DNA of 11,780 nt, from NCBI GenBank assembly GCA_026770615.1, contig MU631662.1, positions 32,844 to 44,623 of the forward strand, in the 5' to 3' direction. This document shows positions 6,742 to 11,780 of the stretch, piece by piece (within the stretch, counting starts at the first letter, position 1; each line of letters opens with the position of its first letter). The translations under genes and the position numbers were made by a program. The notes below the pieces were generated by a model that did no database searches, was not told the DNA's origin, and saw only the letters and a program-made list of their open reading frames with translations. This DNA is from Pavlovales sp. CCMP2436. Taxonomy: Eukaryota; Haptophyta; Pavlovophyceae; Pavlovales.

Positions 6742-7701
6742 ATGCTCCGCATGCTGCGCGCCACCGGGAGCGGTGTGCTCAGCGCGGCGGTGCTTGTACT
6801 CGCGCAGACGCGCAAGCCGACTTCGGCGATGCCCAGGCGCGACACCCCTCCGCCCGGCGTGGCGCCCCCCGCCCAGCGGCCGCGCAACAACGCGGGCGCC
6901 GGCCCGAGCGCATCCGGGCTCGCGCAGCTCGCACTGGGGCAGATCCCGTCGGCGTTCCAAAGGGCGACGATGACGCTCGAGCAGCTCCGGACTCACGCAG
7001 CCATCTCCGCGCCGCGGCAGCAGTCCAGCCTGCTCGAGCCGCCGACACCCGGACTCAAGTGCGCCGAGTGGAACCCGAGTTAGTTCATGGGCGACTTCGC
7101 GCCCGCGCAGTCGAACGCCTGGTCAGTGGTGTGGCCGGAGGTGAACGACGCGGAGTTCCAGACGAGCTTCGAGGCCGAGCAGACGCGCGCGCTTCAGAGC
7201 GCGCCTGGCTGCGTGCTCCCGCCCCACCTGCGCATGCCGCTCGCAGCTCTGCAGGCTGGGCCGCACCGTCTGTTTTGCGGCTGGCATATGCTGCACCTGC
7301 TGGACAAGAGGAAGGGGGAGCTCTTCGAGGAAAGCATCCGGTATTTGGCGCGTGTCAAGTCTGACGTCGACCGCTATCGCAAGCGCATCGCCTTCCTCGC
7401 AGTCGCCGGCCGCGTGTTTGATGGGATGTCCCTCAAAATTCGTACAGAATACAAGGAGCCGCGCGTGGCAGATTTCCTGCAAGGGTTCCGCGAGCTGCCG
7501 CTGTCGTACGTGCTGGTCAACGAGAACTATGCAGGTGGGATGGCCGACCACAACCTCAACCTTGAGGGCTGGAACGCCGACCTGTTGCAAACGCTGAGCC
7601 GCTATATATATATAATTAATTAAATGGTTTAATAAAATTAAATGTATAATAATGTAAGGGGGTTCAGGCTGGCGGTACGTTTCAAGCTCAAGTCAGGCTG
7701 A
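6742..7701 (+). pseudogene. Unknown protein ORF split by TAG and by an AT-rich insertion
   Basis: From ATG 6742 the frame is open for 113 codons to TAG 7081-7083, then open again in the same frame (ATG 7087) to TAA 7621-7623. The first part is Pro/Ala/Arg-rich with a hydrophobic N-terminal stretch (VLSAAVLVLAQ) that may be a weak signal or membrane segment. The second part looks globular, e.g. RLFCGWHMLHLLDKRKGELF and YRKRIAFLAVAGRVFDG. The TAA falls in an AT-rich tract next to the element-end motif at 7593-7603. Beyond it, still in the same frame, 7654-7701 encodes RGFRLAVRFKLKSG and TGA, homologous to the end of the minus fragment at 5255. So the gene may have lost a part of its C-terminal region to an insertion or TA expansion. 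Family unknown. Confidence 0.5.
7593..7660 (+). repeat. Element-end motif followed by AT-rich tract
   Basis: GCTGAGCCGC is followed by (TA)n, AATTAATTAAATGG and other AT-rich sequence up to the next homologous coding end. The bases before it (ACCTGTTG) resemble the inner part of the 57-bp repeat at 5810-5866. Confidence 0.5.
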
Positions 7702-7713
7702 TCTTAGCGCTCC
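7642..7713 (+). repeat. 72-bp inverted repeat, copy 2 (pairs with 5243-5314)
   Basis: Reverse complement of 5243-5314 at about 63 of 72 positions. Contains the codons for LAVRFKLKSG and a TGA stop at 7699-7701. Confidence 0.8.
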
Positions 7714-7724
7714 GACGCAGGCTC

Positions 7725-8504
7725 CTACGCGCTACGCCGAAGTGGGGAGCTGGTAGAAGTGGTGGATGTGGAGGAAGCCGAAAACAAAGCGCTGGAGTTG
7801 CTGCGCAACGCGGGGCCGCCCGACAGTGCGCGAGCAAGCGAGTCCATTGGTGATCCCACCGTTGACGTATCGCTGGGAAGCGATGAGGTATTGAATGTCG
7901 AGAACTCGTTTGCGCGTGCAGGGCGCGGACCGCAGCGCGGAGGCGCGGTGGAAGGACTGGTTGAAGAGGGAGCCGAAGGAGTTGGAGAGGGAGCCGAAGG
8001 GGTCGAACTGTCGTCCGACAACGCGAGGCCGCCCGGCATTGCGCGAACGAACGAGTTCATTGGTGGCGTTTTGCTATGAAGCGACGGGGTTTTGAATGCC
8101 GTAAACTCGTTCGCGCGTGCGGGGCGCGGGCTGCAGCGCGGGGGCGCGTTGGAAGGACTGGTTGGAGAAGGAGCCGAAGGAGCCGAGACGTTGAGCGCGA
8201 GCGAGTCCACTTGATGGCGGGTTTGGGTTTGGAATGCCATGAACTCGTTCGCGCGCGCATGGCGCGAGCAACCGCGCGGAGCGTCCGACAACGCGAGGCC
8301 GCCCGGTAGTGCGCGAGCGAACGAGTTCATTGGTGGCGTGTCGCTAGGAAGTAACTGGGTTTTGAATGCCGTGAACTCATTCGCGCGTGCGGGGCGCGGG
8401 CTGCAGCGCGGGGGCGCGTTGGAACGATTGGTTGAAGAAGGAGCCGAAGGAGCCGAGAAGTCGAGCTCGAGCGAGTCCAGGCGGGTTTGGGTTTGGAATG
8501 CCAT
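7725..8504 (-). CDS. Pro/Ser/Ala-rich protein of ~88-codon repeats
   Basis: A 259-codon minus ORF from ATG 8504 to TAG 7727-7725. The protein alternates two short motifs, ARANEF-x-AF-x-T and PPMNSFARALPGG, with Ser/Pro-rich linkers such as SAPSAPSPTSPSNAPPRC. Repeat offsets are multiples of three (264, 270 and 201 bases between matching points) and length changes between units are 6 and 69 bases, so the frame was kept as the array evolved; this favours real translation. Low-complexity, probably disordered; no domain recognised. The frame is open upstream to about 8622 but has no earlier ATG, and an AT-rich tract (8595-8635) could serve as promoter. Plus-strand frames are also partly open because the repeat period is a multiple of three. 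Confidence 0.45.
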   Translation of the reverse strand: MAFQTQTRLDSLELDFSAPSAPSSTNRSNAPPRCSPRPARANEFTAFKTQLLPSDTPPMNSFARALPGGLALSDAPRGCSRHARANEFMAFQTQTRHQVDSLALNVSAPSAPSPTSPSNAPPRCSPRPARANEFTAFKTPSLHSKTPPMNSFVRAMPGGLALSDDSSTPSAPSPTPSAPSSTSPSTAPPRCGPRPARANEFSTFNTSSLPSDTSTVGSPMDSLARALSGGPALRSNSSALFSASSTSTTSTSSPLRRSA

Positions 8505-8545
8505 GAACTCGTTCGCACGCGCATGGCGCGAGCAACCGCGTGGAG
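7820..8545. repeat. Array of ~264-bp repeats with internal inverted motifs
   Basis: Full units are offset by 264 bases (ATGAACTCGTTCGC at 8239 and 8503) and by 270 bases (GAATGCCGT at 8096 and 8366); a shorter unit lies at 7895. Within a unit the 20-base word at 8239-8258 recurs inverted at 8311-8330 with one mismatch, so the two protein motifs of the minus ORF come from the same DNA word read in opposite senses. Confidence 0.75.
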
Positions 8546-8599
8546 GCGCGGTGGATGAGGTAATAGATGAAGCGTCCGTGATGGAGGTGGCCGATATAA

Positions 8600-8879
8600 T
8601 AATATATAAACATTATAATTAATAGTAATACGATTATTAGTGATACAGATAAGTTACAGTAGGTCAGTCCGCTGGCTGTGACTCAACAACGCTTATTAAC
8701 GGCTTGGAAGACTGCAGTTGGCCTAGGTAATGGCGAGTCGTCTATAGGCTGCCGCGTCAGCCTCGCCTGAAGCTTGGGGTCGAATTCCGAATTAGTGGCC
8801 AGTCCGGGGGAAAATTGCGAAAAAGTCCGGCGAAAATCCTTCGGAGTAACTCACGAATCGGGTTGGGCACAAAGGAGTT
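8600..8879. other. Intergenic DNA, no gene seen
   Basis: It begins with an AT-rich tract (8595-8635) and then turns to mixed composition. A GAAAATTGCGAAAAAGTCCGGCG-like purine stretch lies before the palindrome. No coding frame or RNA gene could be supported. Confidence 0.4.
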
Positions 8880-8946
8880 AGATGCAGATTCGTGAATGGG
8901 GCGGCGCCCCATTCACGAATCTGCATCTTGCTCCCCTGTGCCCCAT
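8862..8946. repeat. Long palindrome: 24-bp perfect arms, imperfect extension
   Basis: Bases 8880-8903 and 8905-8928 are perfect inverted copies around a single G at 8904. Beyond them, GGGCACAAAGGAGTT on the left and TGCTCCCCTGTGCCC on the right are also largely complementary, giving arms of about 40 bases. It would form a cruciform or a strong RNA hairpin. It could be the tip of a fold-back element or the junction of two inverted copies. Confidence 0.85.
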
Positions 8947-9150
8947 TGGGAACCATGACTTTCTTATTGCTTCCGAGCGCTGAGAATCGGAAATGTTAGT
9001 TACCTTTAGCATGTTGTCGAACCCAGATGCACTCGAGAGGCACACGAGGTGGGCTACGACCGTCGAGAACGGCTCTATTTGACAACAGCTATTGGTACTT
9101 AGCGCGCAGGGGCGAAGAATGTCTACCACTTCGTCCCGCCCACAACCCCA
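8930..9150. other. Mixed-composition sequence between palindrome and T-poor tract
   Basis: Both strands are open here (minus ORF 9270-8878 and the start of the plus ORF at 9027), and the minus reading includes SEAIRKSWFPMGHRGARC, but neither shows a domain. It may be part of a dispersed repeat that begins at the palindrome; copy number would tell. Confidence 0.25.
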
Positions 9151-10429
9151 ATGCGAAACCACCCAAACAAGTCGGAGAGAGACCCCACCCAGTACCACAA
9201 GTGCACACCACAACCACCCTGCAACAGACCACACAGCGGAGGCCGCAGCAAGCAGCACCGCCAGAGCCATGCGAACCTAGAGCGGCAGCACCACGTCCGG
9301 CCCGCACCCAAGCGCACCAGCCCCCTCCGCAGCAAACCACGCACCACACACCGCAGCACCCAACCCAAACCACACCGCCAAACAGGCCAGCAACTACCCC
9401 AACGCGACAGCGGCACGGCGCCCCCACCGCGCACACGGCGGCGGCAGCACGAAGCAGCACAGTCGTCCGACCCCGACAAGCCGCAAGCGGCACCACCCCC
9501 TCCGCCGCGCCACCCCGCGAAACAGCGCACGCCACAACACCCAACACAAGCAATAGCAAAGGGGCGAAGAGCAACAGCAGACGCGCCAGCAAGGCACCCC
9601 CCCACGCCCACCACCCAGAACAACCTGCACGCCCGCGCCGCACACCGACCAGCGGACCAACGAGCAACGAAACCAAACAACAGACGAGTCCGCCCGCACC
9701 CGCTGGGCGGGGAGCGAAAAGACGGGCGGAGGGGAAGCACGCAAGCGCACCGACCAAGACGGCGCCCACGTCTACGCGACCACAACCAACACCGCACCGA
9801 GAACACCGCAACCAAGGGCGAACAGCAAGAGGAACAAGCACCGCCCCCGCCCCCCCAGCAAAAGCGCCCAACACGCTGGCACACAATTTAAAGCCCGCCA
9901 CCGGGACCAGCCCAAACAACAAAAGACGAAACAACCGAAAGAACCCCGGAGCGACCGCTGAGCGCGAGAAAAAGGCAAGCCAGTGCCCAGATACGAAGGA
10001 AAAACCCGCCAGGAGAAGAACGACAACTCATCGAAATACAGAGCAGAAGCCACACGCAACACACCAAAACCAACAGAAAGAGCGGATAAGAGATTAGGCT
10101 GGGATACGAAGTGAAAGGCAGTTTACAGACGAACCAAACAAAACCGAGCCCAAAACCTAACAACACACAACAAACACACCAGAACAGGCAGTAGAAGGAA
10201 GACCGCAGCACAGCCGGTATACAAGCAACCTGCCCGTACGCCAATAGAGCTGGCAAACATGAAACACCGAACAGGAAACCAGAAGAGCCACAAGCCCGAA
10301 CCGTCAACCACCATATGCAAGCGGCATGCAGGCGCACACACACAAAAACTAAAACCAAGAGCAACACGCGCCCAAAAAAAAATCCGCAAACCCAACAGAC
10401 GCCCCCAGCAGGAAAAAAACAACAGACAG
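9150..10429 (+). other. Extremely T-poor, C/A-rich tract, probably non-coding
   Basis: In 9301-9780 only 11 of 480 bases are T. The + strand is dominated by C and A, with G intermediate. Because stop codons and their complements need T, both strands have long overlapping ORFs (+ 9027-10097; + 9151-9891; - 9934-9089), none with a domain: the + product is Pro/Thr/Ala/Arg/Gln-rich and the - product Val/Cys/Leu/Gly-rich. Past 9900 the tract becomes richer in A and slightly in T. The sharp change to normal composition at about 10440 coincides with the start of the next gene. Confidence 0.7.
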
Positions 10430-11780
10430 ATGACAGCTCCAACAGGAATGCGCGAGGGCCACGGGCTCGCGCCGCGGCTGCTCTTCGCGGCCGCCGCGGC
10501 TCGGGTGCGCCCCGACGACGAGGAGGTCCCGACGACCTCGCTCGGCGAGCTCCCCCTCTTCGCCGACGGGCGGCTCGGAACCTGCACCGCGGCGGGGATG
10601 AGCGCCGAATTCTCCTCGATCCAGACGCCAGTCATGCTCTTCCCCAACGCGGATGTGCCGCTTCCGACGCGCGCGGCGCCGCCGTGCCTTGGCACCGGGC
10701 TCATTGGAACAGGCGTGCAGTTCGAAGGCCTGCTGCAGGAGGGGGCGCAGTTCGGGAGCACAGGCCTCCAGCTCAGCGTCCCCGCCGCGCCAGGCGTGCA
10801 CGCATCCGTCGCGCGTACGCAGCTCCTCCACTCGGCCGTCGTCGCACTGCGCGCTTCGAACAACGAGATGCAGGCGCTGGCGCAGGCGCCCGAGCCGCTT
10901 GGGGCGCTTCCGCCAAGGAGGGCCGCGCTGGGACTAGCCGCCGCCGCCGCCACCGCCGCGTTTGCAGCGGCCACGCGCCACACCCTAAGCGCCAGTAGGA
11001 CGGACGAGCAGACGCAGAACACGGCAGCGCCCTTCTCCTCCTCGCCCGAGCACGCCGCCGGAGCGTGCCTGAACCTGCGCAGCGTGGGTTCGCCGCCGCC
11101 CACGCAAGCGACGAAGGGCGTCGCCACTCAGCCGCCCTCCGTCGTGTCCTGGCGGCAGAGCAGCGCTCACAGCAACGGGGCGGACGAGCCAAGCACTTCG
11201 GATCGCATCGTCGCCACGCCAGGGTCCATCTCCATCCCGCCGCGCGCGCTGCCAGTGCCCCTGGTGATGCGGTTCGCTGAGCCGCCGACTCTGCTTAAGG
11301 GCAGGCCTGATGACGTGGTATCGGATGAGTTGGCGGGCTGCGCCTGCCTCCTCGCGTACGGCATGAATTCCGTGCAGCAGCTGCAGCAGCTGCCTGTGCA
11401 ACAGCAGCTGCAGCTGCAGCTGCAGCAGCTGCCTGTGCAACAGCAGCTGCAGCTGCAGCTGCAGCAGCAGCAGCGGAAGCAGCTGCCGCCGCCGCCGCCG
11501 GTTTCGCTTCAGCCGCAGCCGCAGCAGCTGCAGCGTCCTACCCTCTGCCTCGCCCCGCTGCTGGAGGGCACGGATTACACCCTTGAGGCTGCCGCTAGGA
11601 CTGCGCTCGCAGCCACTACCAAGGCCGCCGCCGGCTGTGCCAGCCTTAACAAGCGCTTGCCTGCGCGTGCGGTCACGGCCACGTGTGGTGGCAGCCAGTC
11701 GCTACCGCTGCCGCTGTTGGTGCCGCTGCCACCGCACGCGCCGCAGCCAACGTTTCAGCCGCAGCTGGGCTTCTCCTCGC
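10430..11780 (+). CDS. Large Ala/Pro/Gln-rich protein, 3' end beyond the window
   Basis: The frame is open from 10115 and runs to the window edge, giving 450 codons from ATG 10430 without a stop. ATG 10448 (G at -3) is an alternative start; ATG 10259 lies in the T-poor tract and is less likely. Codons end mostly in G or C from about 10440 onward, which marks the real coding start. Early residues include LGELPLFADGRLGTCTAAGM, later an Ala-rich helix (LGLAAAAATAAFAAATRH), Ser/Pro-rich linkers, then a poly-Gln/Leu stretch (11377-11535) followed by PPPPP and more Gln. It is probably a disordered, possibly nuclear, regulatory protein; no domain recognised. Long ORFs on the opposite strand are shadows. 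Confidence 0.65.
   Translation, partial: MTAPTGMREGHGLAPRLLFAAAAARVRPDDEEVPTTSLGELPLFADGRLGTCTAAGMSAEFSSIQTPVMLFPNADVPLPTRAAPPCLGTGLIGTGVQFEGLLQEGAQFGSTGLQLSVPAAPGVHASVARTQLLHSAVVALRASNNEMQALAQAPEPLGALPPRRAALGLAAAAATAAFAAATRHTLSASRTDEQTQNTAAPFSSSPEHAAGACLNLRSVGSPPPTQATKGVATQPPSVVSWRQSSAHSNGADEPSTSDRIVATPGSISIPPRALPVPLVMRFAEPPTLLKGRPDDVVSDELAGCACLLAYGMNSVQQLQQLPVQQQLQLQLQQLPVQQQLQLQLQQQQRKQLPPPPPVSLQPQPQQLQRPTLCLAPLLEGTDYTLEAAARTALAATTKAAAGCASLNKRLPARAVTATCGGSQSLPLPLLVPLPPHAPQPTFQPQLGFSS
11377..11535 (+). repeat. CAG/CTG-rich coding repeat with 39-bp tandem unit
   Basis: A unit including TGCCTGTGCAACAGCAGCTG starts at 11391 and 11430, a 39-base (13-codon) period; shorter CAG and CTG runs surround it. 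It codes for QLPVQQQLQLQLQ-type sequence. In-frame expansion is likely to vary between strains. Confidence 0.85.

Noticed and set aside
7820..8545. CRISPR-like repeat array
   Set aside because: Units are about 264 bases with no short repeat-spacer pattern; they code in frame instead.
8772..8795. T-arm-like GGGGTCGAATTCC suggesting a tRNA
   Set aside because: No matching acceptor, D or anticodon stems around it.
9027..10097. 356-codon plus ORF and the minus ORFs at 9934-9089 and 9884-9123
   Set aside because: All frames are open because T is almost absent; no domain, and the amino-acid makeup merely mirrors base composition.
10123..11127. 334-codon minus ORF
   Set aside because: Spans two regions of different composition and lies antisense to a better-supported plus gene; no recognisable protein features.

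Overview
The window looks like nuclear DNA of a unicellular eukaryote, perhaps an alga, that carries a decayed block of DNA-virus-type genes next to a repeat-rich accessory region. Evidence for a eukaryote: GC-rich coding tracts with GC-ending codons, AT islands, (TA)n microsatellites, CAG/CTG repeats coding for poly-glutamine, no Shine-Dalgarno pattern, and a helicase of a family typical of eukaryotic DNA viruses. The species cannot be told from the sequence. No rRNA, tRNA or CRISPR array was found.

Bases 1-4508 are a compact gene block with alternating strands, divergent promoters and overlapping convergent stops. It holds a long ORF of unknown function split by TAG (104-1816, +); a small protein with a TFIIB-like zinc-ribbon signature (1759 downwards, -); a superfamily 3 (D5-like) helicase (1890-3182, +), the one confident assignment; an acidic/basic unknown (-, ending at 3216); a 73-residue protein (3673-3894, +); and a roughly 205-codon protein with an acidic tail, split by TAG (4508-3891, -), which could be a single-strand DNA-binding protein. 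Helicase, possible transcription factor and possible DNA-binding protein would fit a viral replication/expression module. In-frame stops and a frameshift argue for an endogenous, degrading copy.

Bases 4500-7720 are a mosaic of repeats and gene fragments. A terminal-like motif, GCTGAGCCGCTA, recurs at 4512-4523 (inverted), 5227-5237, 5855-5866 and 7593-7603, three times flanked by TATATA. Two of these sites belong to a 57-bp inverted pair (4512-4568 and 5810-5866), as expected of a TA-targeting element. Two gene fragments on opposite strands (5255-5500, - ; 6742-7701, +) end in homologous C-terminal codons, forming a second, 72-bp inverted repeat.

Bases 7725-8504 (-) code for a Pro/Ser/Ala-rich protein built of about 88-codon repeats. 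A near-perfect 49-bp palindrome lies at 8880-8928. From about 9150 to 10430 the + strand is almost devoid of T, which leaves all six frames artificially open. From 10430 to the end of the window a GC-rich gene with a poly-Gln stretch stays open and runs off the edge.
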